Shown here one piece after another: positions 45,572 to 54,521 of a stretch of DNA of 64,000 nt. The number at the start of each line of letters is the position of its first letter. The first letter of the stretch is position 1. The stretch is from Arthrobacter sp. V1I9 (lineage in GTDB: Bacteria > Actinomycetota > Actinomycetes > Actinomycetales > Micrococcaceae): positions 1,736,001 to 1,800,000 of the forward strand of contig NZ_JAUSYU010000001.1 of NCBI RefSeq assembly GCF_030817075.1, given 5' to 3'. The notes beneath the pieces are model-generated. The model ran no database searches. It was given only the letters and a program-made list of their open reading frames with translations, and was not told the origin of the DNA. Made by a program: the position numbers and the translations under genes.

Positions 45572-47161
45572 TTAAGACAGTTCGCTGGCCGAGCGCTGGA
45601 TCTGGTCGAGCCAGGCCTGGCGTGCTTCCAGGGCCTCCTGTGCAGCTTTGATCTTGCGCTGGTCGCCGGTTTTTTCGGCCTTGGCCAGATCATCCTGCAG
45701 TCCTGCAATAGCGGACTCCAGCTGGGAGAGGGCGCTGTTGGTGCGTGCCTTCCGCTCGGGATTGGACCGCTGCCACTGCTCTTCTTCAGCGTGCCGCACT
45801 GCATCCTCTACCTTCCGCAGTCCAGCCTCGATGCGGCCCATGTCCGCGCGGGGGACCTTGCCGGCCTCTTCCCAGCGGTCACGAACGGACTGCAGGGCCT
45901 TCTTGGCAGCTGTCAGGTCCTTCACCGGCAGGATTGCGTTGGCCTCTGTCAGGAGGGCTTCCTTGACCGTGAGGTTTGCCGCGTACTCCTGGTCGATCTC
46001 GTCATTGGCGGCCTGGCGGTTTGTGAAGAAGACGTCCTGGGCGGCACGGAATCTTGCCCACAGGGCGTCGTCGTCCTTGCGGCTGGCCCGCGGTGAGGCC
46101 TTCCACTGGTCCATCAGGCGGCGGTACTCGCCGGCGGCGAAACCCCAGTCAGTGGAGGTTGACAGTGCCTCGGCTTCGGCGATCAGCTTCTCCTTGGCGG
46201 ACTTGGCAGCGGAGTTGTTGCTGTCCAACTGGGAGAAGTAGGCGCGGCGGTGGCGGTCGAAAACGGTGCGGGCTGCGCGGAACCGCTTCCACAGGGCGTC
46301 CTCGTTGCTGCGGCCCAGCCGGACTCCGCTCTTCTGGGCAGCCTTCCAGCTCTCGAAGAGTTCATTCATCCTGGAGCTGGAGGTCTTCCACTGCGTCTGG
46401 GCCGGATCCTGACCGGAAATCTGCTCGGCTTCGGCCACAATCGCCTCGCGGGCGGCGAGCTCAGAGGCGCGGACGGCGTCATGCTCAGCCTTCTCCGCCT
46501 TTTCCAGTTCAGCGATCTGGGTGGAGAGCTTGTCAAGGCGCGCCTCGGCCGACCGGAGGTCGCCCACCATGTTGCGCTCAGCCAGCTGCTCGCGAAGGTG
46601 CGTGACGGTCTTCTGCATGTCGGTGCTCGGAGCCTTGGAGCTCACGCGCTGCTCGAGCAGCACAATCTGGGCCACGACGTCGTCGTACTTCCGGGCGAAG
46701 TAAGCCAGGGCTTCGTCATCGCTGACGTCCGGGTACTGGCCCACGGGGTGCTCGCCGCCGTCGATGTTCAGGAAAACGTGTCCGTCGCCCTCAACGCGTC
46801 CCCATTTTGAGGCTTCCGCCAAGGACGTGGAGGGGACTGCGGCGGCCGGTGCTGCCACAGGTGCGGCGGCGGGCTTGGGGCGGGAGGCGAAGGCGGCCGG
46901 GGAGGGCGCGGGGCGGGGAGCCGGAGCCGGGGCACTGCTTTCGGGTGCGTTTTCCACGGGGCTTTCCGCTGCCGGCACGTTGCTTTCCTGAGCGTTTTCC
47001 ACGGGGGCTTCCGCTGCCGGGGCACTGCTTTCGGGTGCGTCCTCCGCAGGAGCTTCCGCTGCCGGGGTGGTGGTTGCTTCAGATGCTGCCTCGTCGGCGG
47101 CGGGTGCCGCCGTCCCGGTCAGGTCTGTTGCTGTTTCGTCGGATTTCTGACTGTCTGTCAC
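45572..47161 (-). CDS. DUF349 domain protein
   Basis: A 529-residue protein with three parts. Residues 1-115 are Ala, Pro and Glu-rich, with near-repeats of SSAPAAEAPVENA. The middle contains a conserved actinobacterial block (KWGRVEGDGHVFLNIDGGEHPVGQYPDVSDDEALAYFARKYDD). The rest is long helices with DUF349 repeats such as LMDQWKASPRASRKDDDALWARFRAAQDVFF. DUF349 proteins may bind RNA or associate with ribosomes, and the function is not settled. It is transcribed in line with the AbiEi-like gene behind it. Confidence 0.85.
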   Translation of the reverse strand: MTDSQKSDETATDLTGTAAPAADEAASEATTTPAAEAPAEDAPESSAPAAEAPVENAQESNVPAAESPVENAPESSAPAPAPRPAPSPAAFASRPKPAAAPVAAPAAAVPSTSLAEASKWGRVEGDGHVFLNIDGGEHPVGQYPDVSDDEALAYFARKYDDVVAQIVLLEQRVSSKAPSTDMQKTVTHLREQLAERNMVGDLRSAEARLDKLSTQIAELEKAEKAEHDAVRASELAAREAIVAEAEQISGQDPAQTQWKTSSSRMNELFESWKAAQKSGVRLGRSNEDALWKRFRAARTVFDRHRRAYFSQLDSNNSAAKSAKEKLIAEAEALSTSTDWGFAAGEYRRLMDQWKASPRASRKDDDALWARFRAAQDVFFTNRQAANDEIDQEYAANLTVKEALLTEANAILPVKDLTAAKKALQSVRDRWEEAGKVPRADMGRIEAGLRKVEDAVRHAEEEQWQRSNPERKARTNSALSQLESAIAGLQDDLAKAEKTGDQRKIKAAQEALEARQAWLDQIQRSASELS

Positions 47162-47227
47162 CGCTAAAAGTCTTTCGCTTGAAGGAAAATACTCAGGTCC
47201 TGCGCCGCAGCTCCGTGGCCGGGCCTC

Positions 47228-48040
47228 CTACTTCAGAGAAAACGAGTCTATCGTGACTGGTTCCACAGGTGCGCCGTCCGTGTCGCTGCTGCCCGGCGTA
47301 ATTCCGGCAGCAGCTATCTTCGAGACCACATCGAGGCCGGATGTCACCCTTCCCACCACCGTGTAGCCGCCGGCGGAGTCGGCCGGGATGACTGTGTCCT
47401 TGTAGACGATGAAGAATTGTTTGCCGTTCCCAAAGGCGTTGTTTCCCGTGCGGGCGACGGCCACAGTTCCGGCCCGATAACTATTGTCAGCGGGGGTGTT
47501 CTCCAGGGGTCCCCACGTGTAGGCAGGATCGCCTTGGCCCTCAGGGCCGGAGGCGCCGCACTGCAGCACCCCGAAGGTCTCACCTGTGGTGAGTCGGTGG
47601 CACGTTTTCCCGTTGTAGTAGCCCTCGTCGCTGAGGGACTTGAAGACAGCGGCGGCCTGCGGGGCTTTCGCACCGTTCAGCTCCACAGCGAGGGCAGAAC
47701 CGTTGATGACCAGGTCGCCGGTGAAGGTTTTGCCCGCAGCCGTTTCGGCAGCCGGGATATTCGGGCCGTTGGTCGCCTGCGCCGTGGGACTTGCAGATGC
47801 GGAGGCGGACGGGCTGGTCAGCCCCGCCTCGGCGGCGGCGAACTCCTCTTCGGTCGGGTTCCCGGCAAAAGCAGTGAGCTGGAGTACGACGGCGAGCACC
47901 ACGGCGGCGGTTCCGGCACCGGCGGCAATGATGTTGTCGCGCCTGCGCCGCTTCTCCTGGTCCCGCCGCAGTTCGCGCTTGGCTTCCATCTGCTGGATGC
48001 GACGCTTTGCTTCGCGGGCGCTGCGTGAACTGGCCGCCAA
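47228..48040 (-). CDS. Membrane-anchored cyclophilin-type peptidyl-prolyl isomerase
   Basis: A 270-residue protein. The N-terminus is basic (AREAKRRIQQMEAKRELRRDQEKRRRRD), followed by one membrane helix (about 37-59), a Ser-Ala linker and a cyclophilin domain outside the membrane (AAAVFKSLSDEGYYNGKTCHRL, NAFGNGKQFFIVYKDT, TVVGRVTSGLDVVSKI). The catalytic Arg is in CHRL. It assists folding of exported proteins. TTG start with GGAGGACCC upstream. Confidence 0.9.
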   Translation of the reverse strand: MAASSRSAREAKRRIQQMEAKRELRRDQEKRRRRDNIIAAGAGTAAVVLAVVLQLTAFAGNPTEEEFAAAEAGLTSPSASASASPTAQATNGPNIPAAETAAGKTFTGDLVINGSALAVELNGAKAPQAAAVFKSLSDEGYYNGKTCHRLTTGETFGVLQCGASGPEGQGDPAYTWGPLENTPADNSYRAGTVAVARTGNNAFGNGKQFFIVYKDTVIPADSAGGYTVVGRVTSGLDVVSKIAAAGITPGSSDTDGAPVEPVTIDSFSLK

Positions 48041-48150
48041 GGGTCCTCCTTATGTGTCGGGCTGCTGCACGTCGTGGCGCAAGGCCCCGGGCGCAGTTGT
48101 CTGACGGCCTAGCCTGCCGGTCCGCCGCATTAGAGATGCTGGCGGATGAC

Positions 48151-48181
48151 GCATAAACTGACTGCCGCACATAGTTTATGC
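48151..48181. promoter_or_regulatory. Inverted repeat upstream of hisS
   Basis: GCATAAACT (48151-48159) and AGTTTATGC (48173-48181) are perfect inverted copies 13 bases apart, about 90 bases before the hisS start, in an AT-richer setting than the surroundings. It may be an operator or promoter element. No T-box features are seen. Confidence 0.4.
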
Positions 48182-48268
48182 ATGACTGGCTGGACTCCCG
48201 CCGTTCCTGGCCCGTTTCGGGATGCCGGGCAAGTCCCAGGCACTTCACCAATGAGGAGAAAATCCACC

Positions 48269-49642
48269 ATGGCACGCACCGCCTCCCTGTCCGGATTCCC
48301 CGAGTGGCTTCCCGAGGAGCGGCTGGTGGAGCTGCATGTGCTGGACACGCTGCGCCGGGTGTTCGAGCTGCATGGTTTCGGTTCCATCGAGACCCGGGCC
48401 GTGGAAACAGTGGGGCAGTTGCTGCGCAAGGGTGAAATCGACAAGGAAGTGTACGGTCTCAGCCGCCTCCAGGAGGACGAAAGCGAGAACCCTGTCAAGG
48501 GTGGGAAGGCCGATCCGCACGCACTTGCCCTGCACTTTGACCTCACGGTCCCGTTCGCCCGGTACGTGGTGGAAAACGCCGGCTACCTCGCCTTCCCCTT
48601 CCGGCGTTACCAGATCCAGAAGGTATGGCGCGGTGAGCGTCCGCAGGAGGGCCGTGCCCGTGAGTTCACGCAGGCGGACATTGACGTGGTGGGGGACGGC
48701 GACCTGCCTTTTCGGTATGACGTCGAGATTGCGCTGGTGATTGCCGAGGCCCTGAGCGCCCTTCCCATCCCGGACTTCCGCCTGCGGATCAACAACCGCA
48801 AGCTCGCGGAGGGCTTCTACCGCGGCATTGGGCTGGAGGACACGGCCGGCGTGCTGCGGAGCATCGACAAACTCGAAAAGATCGGCCCGGACAAGGTGGC
48901 TGACCTGCTGAAGGCGGAGCTGGGGGCCACAGATGAACAGGCCCGGAAAGCCCTGCAGTTGGCTGCGATCCGCACCGAGGACACGTCCTTTGTGGCACAG
49001 GTTCAGGCGATGGGCGTCAGCAATGAGCTGCTGGATGAAGGCCTGAATGAGCTGGAACAGGTCATCGAAGCGGCTGTTCAGCGTGCCCCCGGCAAGGTGG
49101 TGGCTGACCTCAGCATCGCCCGCGGCCTGGACTACTACACCGGCACCGTGGTGGAAACCGTTTTGGTGGGCCACGAGCAGCTCGGCTCCATCTGCTCTGG
49201 CGGCCGCTACGATGCACTGGCTTCAAAGGGCAACCGGAAGTTCCCGGGGGTGGGCCTTTCAATCGGCGTCACGCGGCTGGTCTCCCGCATCCTCAGCCAG
49301 GATCTGGCCAAGGCTTCACGCTCCGTTCCCACCGCCGTGCTGGTTGCCCTCACCTCCGACGACAGCTGGAGTGCGGCGCAGGACGTAGCCGCCCAGCTCC
49401 GGAGCAGGGGAATTGCCACGGAAGTAGCGGCAAAGGCCGAAAAGTTCGGCAAGCAGATCAAGTTCGCTGACCGGCGAGGCATTCCCTTCGTCTGGTTCAC
49501 GGACGACGACGGCACCCACCAGGTTAAGGACATCCGCACCGGCGAACAGGTGGTGGCGTTCCCGGAAACCTGGACACCGGCGCCCGAGGATCTCGCCGTC
49601 CAGGTGGCGGCAACCAACCAAGTGGCCCCAGCAGCCGTTTAG
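48269..49642 (+). CDS. hisS: Histidyl-tRNA synthetase
   Basis: Class II synthetase of 457 residues. The motifs are motif 2 (VWRGERPQEGRAREFTQADIDVVG), the histidine loop RGLDYYTGTVVE and the GGRYDAL block, followed by the anticodon-binding domain. GAGGAGAA at 48,253 supports the ATG at 48,269. Alternative upstream ATGs give unlikely extensions. It charges tRNA-His. It lies alone between the cyclophilin and permease genes on the other strand. Confidence 0.96.
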   Translation: MARTASLSGFPEWLPEERLVELHVLDTLRRVFELHGFGSIETRAVETVGQLLRKGEIDKEVYGLSRLQEDESENPVKGGKADPHALALHFDLTVPFARYVVENAGYLAFPFRRYQIQKVWRGERPQEGRAREFTQADIDVVGDGDLPFRYDVEIALVIAEALSALPIPDFRLRINNRKLAEGFYRGIGLEDTAGVLRSIDKLEKIGPDKVADLLKAELGATDEQARKALQLAAIRTEDTSFVAQVQAMGVSNELLDEGLNELEQVIEAAVQRAPGKVVADLSIARGLDYYTGTVVETVLVGHEQLGSICSGGRYDALASKGNRKFPGVGLSIGVTRLVSRILSQDLAKASRSVPTAVLVALTSDDSWSAAQDVAAQLRSRGIATEVAAKAEKFGKQIKFADRRGIPFVWFTDDDGTHQVKDIRTGEQVVAFPETWTPAPEDLAVQVAATNQVAPAAV

Positions 49643-49665
49643 CCCGTCCGCCCCGCCGTGCGACG

Positions 49666-50910
49666 CTAGCGGCGGAGGCGCAGCACCAGCAAGCGTCCCG
49701 CCACGCCAATGGCCAGGACCGCCGTCATGGTCAGCACGGAGGCCGGGGGAAGCGTGAAGGCCAGCAGCAGGCAGGCAACGAAGCCGACCGCGTTCAGCCA
49801 CTTGGGTGCGTACCCCGGGTGCGGCTTCAGCGTGTAGGCAGAGGCGTTCGCTACGGCGTAATAAACGAGCACGCCGAAACTTGAAAAGCCCACCACAGTC
49901 ATGACGTCGGCGGTCAGCAGAAGCAGGATAACGACGGCGGCCACGGCGACTTCCGCAACGTACGGAACAGTGTGCTTTCCGCCCACCCGGGCCAGCGGCC
50001 GGGGAAGGTCCCGCTCACGCGCCATGGCCAAGGTGGTGCGGCCCACCCCGGTAATGAGAGCAAGGAGCGCGCCCAGGCACGCGGCTGCTGCACCCGCCTG
50101 CACTACCGGCGCGCCGGCCGACAGTTGTGACTGCAGCACGGCTTCCAGCAACGGGGTCTGCGTGGCCGCCAGTTGTCCGCCGGGAAGGTGGTTGAGCAGC
50201 AGCAGCGCCAGCGCCAGGTAGATGGCGAAGGCGGCCGCCAGCGCGGCAAGGATGGCCCGCGGGATGGAGCGGGACGGGTTCTTGACTTCCTCTCCCAGCG
50301 TGGCGATGCGGGCGTAGCCGGCGAAGGCGAAAAACATCAGGCCGGCAGCAGGCAGCACCCCGCCAGGCCCTCCCGGGGAGCCTGGCGCCAGTGTGGCCGC
50401 AGCCGGATGCGGTCCAACAATCGCCGCGACAGCGACGAACACCAGCGTGGCCAGCACCACGCACAGCAGGATCCTGGTCAGCAGGGCCGTCCGGGTGATG
50501 CCCAGCAGGTTGACCACCGTTAATGCCACCACCGCCGAGATGGCCACAGGTACCGCGTAACCGCCGGCCGCATAGGTGCCGAACGTGAGCGCCATCGCCG
50601 CGCATGAGGCGGTTTTCCCGGTGACAAAACCCCAGCCCGCCAGGAACCCTGGCCACTCGCCGAGCTGTTTGCGGCCATACACGTAGGTTCCGCCGCTCGT
50701 GGGATATTTCGCGGCCAGTGCAGCGGACGCCACGGCGTTGCAGTACGCCACAGCCCCGGCAACCACCACCGAAAGTACCAGGAGATTCCCGGCCAGCGCG
50801 GCGGCGGGCGCGAAGACGACGAACACACCGGCGCCCAGCATGGAGCCGAGTCCGATGGTGGTGGCATCGAAGGTGCCTAGCCTTCGTTGCAGTTGCTGAT
50901 GCGCGATCAT
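49666..50910 (-). CDS. APC-family amino acid permease, short form
   Basis: A 414-residue permease with about twelve helices. The first has GLGSMLGAGVFVVFAPA, and the family loop is GYARIATLGEEVKNPSRSIPRAI. It is shorter at the C-terminus than the permease at 1,957 and only distantly similar to it. The substrate is unknown. It is divergent from aspS, and short inverted repeats lie in the 110-base space between. Confidence 0.88.
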   Translation of the reverse strand: MIAHQQLQRRLGTFDATTIGLGSMLGAGVFVVFAPAAALAGNLLVLSVVVAGAVAYCNAVASAALAAKYPTSGGTYVYGRKQLGEWPGFLAGWGFVTGKTASCAAMALTFGTYAAGGYAVPVAISAVVALTVVNLLGITRTALLTRILLCVVLATLVFVAVAAIVGPHPAAATLAPGSPGGPGGVLPAAGLMFFAFAGYARIATLGEEVKNPSRSIPRAILAALAAAFAIYLALALLLLNHLPGGQLAATQTPLLEAVLQSQLSAGAPVVQAGAAAACLGALLALITGVGRTTLAMARERDLPRPLARVGGKHTVPYVAEVAVAAVVILLLLTADVMTVVGFSSFGVLVYYAVANASAYTLKPHPGYAPKWLNAVGFVACLLLAFTLPPASVLTMTAVLAIGVAGRLLVLRLRR

Positions 50911-50942
50911 GCGGTGACAGTCCCTTTGCAGCGGGTAAACTC

Positions 50943-50968
50943 GAACGGAATCGTTCCCTGAACGATCC
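50943..50968. promoter_or_regulatory. Overlapping inverted repeats in the permease-aspS promoter region
   Basis: GAACG-GAAT-CGTTC (50943-50956) and ATCGTT-CCCTG-AACGAT (50950-50966) overlap in the space between two divergent genes. They may be an operator, or alternate RNA structures in the aspS leader. Confidence 0.35.
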
Positions 50969-51020
50969 TATTTAACTTTGCTGTTATCTTCCCGCTGTTA
51001 CCCCCGCAGAAAGGCGTGCT

Positions 51021-52799
51021 GTGCTGCGCACACATGACCTCGGATCCCTTCGTTCCGAGCACATTGGACAAACCGTAACCCTGGCTGGCTGGGTGGGCCG
51101 CCGTCGTGATCACGGTGGCGTGGCCTTCGTTGACCTGCGCGATGCTTCCGGCGTGGCACAGGTTGTGGTCCGCGAGGAAGAAGTTTTCCATGGCCTGCGC
51201 AACGAGTATGTCCTACAGATCACCGGCACCGTCTCGAAACGGCCGGAGGGCAACGAGAACCCTGCCCTGGCCACGGGCGAGATCGAGGTCATGGCGGACA
51301 AGGTGGTCATCCTCAACACTTCTGAGCCCCTGCCGTTCCAGATCGACGAGCACGTTGAAGTGGGCGAGGAAGCACGCCTGAAGCACCGCTACCTGGACCT
51401 CCGCCGGCCCGGCCCCGCCCGTAACCTCCGGCTGCGGTCAGAAGCAAACCGGGTGGCCCGTGAACTGCTGCACCAGGATGGCTTCGTAGAGGTTGAAACC
51501 CCCACGCTGACCCGTTCGACGCCGGAAGGCGCCCGCGACTTCGTGGTCCCTGCCCGCCTGGCCCCGGGTTCGTGGTACGCCCTGCCGCAGTCCCCGCAGC
51601 TTTTCAAGCAGCTCCTGCAGGTGGGCGGCTTCGAAAAGTACTACCAGATTGCGCGCTGCTACCGCGACGAGGACTTCCGTGCCGACCGCCAGCCGGAGTT
51701 CACCCAGCTGGACATCGAAGCCAGCTTCGTGGACCAGGACGACATCATTTCACTCGGCGAAAACATCGTTAAGGCACTGTGGAAGCTGATCGACGTCGAG
51801 ATCCCGACGCCGATTCAGCGCATCACGTACGCGGACGCCATGGCCCGGTACGGTTCGGACAAGCCCGACCTCCGCTTCGGCGTGGAGCTGACCGAGCTCA
51901 CCGGGTTCTTCAAGGACACGAACTTCGGCGTCTTCAAGGCTCCGTACGTCGGCGCCGTCGTGATGCCGGGCGGTGCCTCCCAGCCGCGCCGCACCCTGGA
52001 CGGCTGGCAGGAATTCGCCAAGCAGCGCGGCCACAAGGGCCTTGCATACGTCCTGTTCAAGGAAGACGGCGAGCTCGCCGGTCCTGTCGCCAAGAACCTG
52101 ACCGACCAGGAGCGCGAAGGCCTGGCGGACGCCGTAGGTGCCAAGCCCGGTGACTGCATCTTCTTCGCTGCAGGCGAGAAGTCCGCGGCCCGTGCCCTCC
52201 TCGGCGCTGCCCGTGTCGAAATCGGCCACCGCACCGGCCTGATCGACCCCAACGCCTGGGCCTTCTGCTGGGTGGTGGACGCGCCCATGTTCGAACCGGC
52301 AGCCGCAGCGGTGGCGTCCGGGGATGTGGCCGTTGGCGCGGGCAAGTGGACGGCTGTCCACCACGCTTTCACCTCGCCCAAGCCCGAGTTCCTGGACACG
52401 TTCGACCAGGACCCGGAGTCGGCCCTGTCCTACGCGTACGACATCGTCTGCAACGGCAACGAAATCGGCGGCGGTTCCATCCGTATCCACGAGCGCGATG
52501 TCCAGGAACGGGTCTTCGAACTGATGGGCCTGGACCGGGAAGATGCCCAGACGAAGTTCGGCTTCCTGCTGGAAGGCTTCAAGTACGGCGCCCCTCCGCA
52601 CGGCGGCATCGCTTTCGGCTGGGACCGCGTGGTGGCACTGCTGGCAGGTGTTGAGTCCATCCGCGACGTCATCGCTTTTCCAAAGACCGGCAACGGCTAT
52701 GACCCCTTGACGGCGGCCCCGGCCCCGATCACGCCGCAGCAGCGCAAGGAAGCAGGCGTGGACTTCAAGCCGGGTGCCAAGCCCGCCGAAGGCAAGTAA
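51021..52799 (+). CDS. aspS: Aspartyl-tRNA synthetase, probably non-discriminating
   Basis: Bacterial-type class II synthetase, 592 residues from a GTG. The N-terminal OB fold contains [19 protein letters not shown]. Motif 2 ([19 protein letters not shown]), the bacterial GAD insertion and motif 3 ([13 protein letters not shown]) follow. His31 in the anticodon-binding loop is the residue found in enzymes that also charge tRNA-Asn, while the discriminating E. coli enzyme has Leu. With GatCAB the Asp-tRNA-Asn would be converted, but no asnS or gatCAB is in this window. Confidence 0.95.
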   Translation: MLRTHDLGSLRSEHIGQTVTLAGWVGRRRDHGGVAFVDLRDASGVAQVVVREEEVFHGLRNEYVLQITGTVSKRPEGNENPALATGEIEVMADKVVILNTSEPLPFQIDEHVEVGEEARLKHRYLDLRRPGPARNLRLRSEANRVARELLHQDGFVEVETPTLTRSTPEGARDFVVPARLAPGSWYALPQSPQLFKQLLQVGGFEKYYQIARCYRDEDFRADRQPEFTQLDIEASFVDQDDIISLGENIVKALWKLIDVEIPTPIQRITYADAMARYGSDKPDLRFGVELTELTGFFKDTNFGVFKAPYVGAVVMPGGASQPRRTLDGWQEFAKQRGHKGLAYVLFKEDGELAGPVAKNLTDQEREGLADAVGAKPGDCIFFAAGEKSAARALLGAARVEIGHRTGLIDPNAWAFCWVVDAPMFEPAAAAVASGDVAVGAGKWTAVHHAFTSPKPEFLDTFDQDPESALSYAYDIVCNGNEIGGGSIRIHERDVQERVFELMGLDREDAQTKFGFLLEGFKYGAPPHGGIAFGWDRVVALLAGVESIRDVIAFPKTGNGYDPLTAAPAPITPQQRKEAGVDFKPGAKPAEGK

Positions 52800-52813
52800 G
52801 CATTACCCGCGTT

Positions 52814-52852
52814 ACCTGAAGGCCTTCCCGGCAGGGAGGGCCTTCAGGTTTA
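52814..52852 (+). terminator. Terminator after aspS
   Basis: ACCTGAAGGCC (52814-52824) pairs perfectly with GGCCTTCAGGT (52839-52849), with additional pairing inside and TTTA after it. Confidence 0.8.
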
Positions 52853-52871
52853 TCCGAAGACAGGAGACCCC

Positions 52872-53657
52872 ATGGTGCACAGCCTTCCGGGTCCGCCGGC
52901 CCGCGCCTATGAAGCGCTAATGGACGCGGCCTGGCCCGCCGTCGAGCGTCACGATACGGGGGAGTGGGTCCTTCGTGCTGCCGATGGGGTCACCCAGCGG
53001 GCCAACTCGGTGTGGCCGCGGGACACCGCGGCGGAACCGCCGGATGCGCTGCGCGGGGCGGTTCAGTGGTACCGGCAGCGGCGGCTGCCCCTGATCTTCC
53101 AGATGACGGACACGCCTGCCAACTCCGGCCTGAACGCTTTCCTGGACGAACAAGGGTTCACCCGCCAGTCGGAAACGCTGATCATGGCCCTGCCTGCCGG
53201 GGCGGAGCCGGTGCCCGCAGCGGCTGCTGGGAAAGTCGACATCCTGGACCAGCCGGACGAGGAATGGCTGGACCTTTGGTGGAGCGTGGACGGCCGGGGC
53301 GGCCACGCAGAACAGGAAACTGCGCGGAGCATCCTGACGGGATGCCGTGCCCTTTATGCGCTCGTGAGGGACGACGACGGCGGGCCGGCCGCCGTCGGCC
53401 GGCTCGCCCAGGTGGACGGTACGGGCGGGATCTACTGCATGGCCACGTCCCCGGCCCACCGCCGGCGGGGGTTCGCTTCGCTGGTGCTGCAGGCGCTCCT
53501 GTCCGAGGGAACCACCCTCGGCCTGGACCGCTTCTGGTTGCTGGTCACCGCAGCGAATCACGCCGCCCAGCAGTTGTACGGCCAAGCCGGGTTCAAGGAA
53601 TCGGGCCGGTACCTCTACCGCCAGCAGCGGCCCCGGCGTCCGCTGACGGGCTGCTGA
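52872..53657 (+). CDS. GNAT family N-acetyltransferase
   Basis: A 261-residue protein with a C-terminal GNAT domain: the acetyl-CoA pyrophosphate loop is in MATSPAHRRRGFASLVLQAL and the terminal AAQQLYGQAGFKESGRYLYR is typical. The N-terminal part (1-about 120) is a degenerate second GNAT-like half. The target is unknown. The ribosome site is CAGGAGACC. Confidence 0.87.
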   Translation: MVHSLPGPPARAYEALMDAAWPAVERHDTGEWVLRAADGVTQRANSVWPRDTAAEPPDALRGAVQWYRQRRLPLIFQMTDTPANSGLNAFLDEQGFTRQSETLIMALPAGAEPVPAAAAGKVDILDQPDEEWLDLWWSVDGRGGHAEQETARSILTGCRALYALVRDDDGGPAAVGRLAQVDGTGGIYCMATSPAHRRRGFASLVLQALLSEGTTLGLDRFWLLVTAANHAAQQLYGQAGFKESGRYLYRQQRPRRPLTGC

Positions 53658-53678
53658 CACCTTCCTTCATGGCGCCGT

Positions 53679-53738
53679 TTCGACGGTTCCCTGCCCGCTC
53701 GACGTTCCGCCGCATCGAATCCGCAGGGAACCGTCGAA
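53679..53738. repeat. Long inverted repeat between convergent genes
   Basis: TTCGACGGTTCCCTGC (53679-53694) and GCAGGGAACCGTCGAA (53723-53738) are perfect 16-base inverted copies around a 28-base loop. The loop itself contains TCGACG and CATCGA, giving partial internal pairing. It may act as a terminator or be one copy of a dispersed intergenic palindrome. It lacks T runs. Confidence 0.6.
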
Positions 53739-53771
53739 TTGGGCTGACGGAAGCAGGGGCGGTCGAGACAG

Positions 53772-54449
53772 CTAGGACGCCGGGGGATCGCTGACCTGGA
53801 TCCGGACCGCACACGCATCCGCCGCCGCCTTCTTCAGCACCGCGGCCTTGGGGTTCGGAACGTCAAGGTAGGCCAGCCGCGGGAACTTCGAATAGTCCCG
53901 CAGGGCCGGGTGTTCAAGGACAAGGCCCGCCAACGCCCTGTCGCCGCCGGGAACCACGTATTCGAAGGACCCGCTGCTGAACACCCGAAGCGTTTGCTCC
54001 GCAACAGCTTCCACCAGTGCGTCCGCCTGGTTGGACCGGCGCCGGGCAAACCGCTGCTGGGACTGTCCGCCCGCTGCCGTCCGGGACTGCACGTAGGTGG
54101 AGCCCACTTTCGACGCCAGCACCAGACCTTCGCTTGCCACCGCCACGCCATAACCTCCACGCCGGACCAGCAAAAGGCCAAGCCGGCGCGGCTGCGACGC
54201 GAGGGACGCGAGTCTTTCCAAGGCGTCCGCGCCGCGGCCTGGACGGCCGTCGCTGGGCCACGGAGCCTGCAGGAGCGCTGCGGCGCCGTCGTCCGCCAGA
54301 AGGCGCAGGCCGTCGTCGTCATCCCTCACCTGATACCCGCCGTGCCCCGCCCCGAACCTCTCAACCCAGCCGCGCAGGCGGCTGCCCGGGACGAAGGCGG
54401 TGCGGACGGAGGAGGGCCGCTGCCCGCCGGCGGGGCTATGTGCGGACAT
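53772..54449 (-). CDS. Actinobacterial Vms1/VLRF1-type peptidyl-tRNA hydrolase
   Basis: A 225-residue protein with the VLRF1 release-factor-like fold. The characteristic loop is in SKVGSTYVQSRTAAGGQSQQRFARRRSNQADALVEAVAEQ, where a Gln-containing segment precedes the RRxNQ helix. It resembles the acVLRF1 family, related to the eukaryotic factor that frees stalled nascent chains from ribosomes. AAGGA lies eight bases before the ATG at 54,449. It is divergent from rarA. Confidence 0.8.
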   Translation of the reverse strand: MSAHSPAGGQRPSSVRTAFVPGSRLRGWVERFGAGHGGYQVRDDDDGLRLLADDGAAALLQAPWPSDGRPGRGADALERLASLASQPRRLGLLLVRRGGYGVAVASEGLVLASKVGSTYVQSRTAAGGQSQQRFARRRSNQADALVEAVAEQTLRVFSSGSFEYVVPGGDRALAGLVLEHPALRDYSKFPRLAYLDVPNPKAAVLKKAAADACAVRIQVSDPPAS

Positions 54450-54521
54450 GCGGGAATCCTTCGCTGAACGGCGGCAGCTTCCGCGCGGAAGCACTGGATG
54501 AACTGGAAGTAGCCTATCTAT

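Noticed and set aside
50943-50956. LexA box before aspS or the permease
   Set aside because: GAACGGAATCGTTC has the wrong half-site orientation and spacing for the CGAAC-N4-GTTCG consensus.
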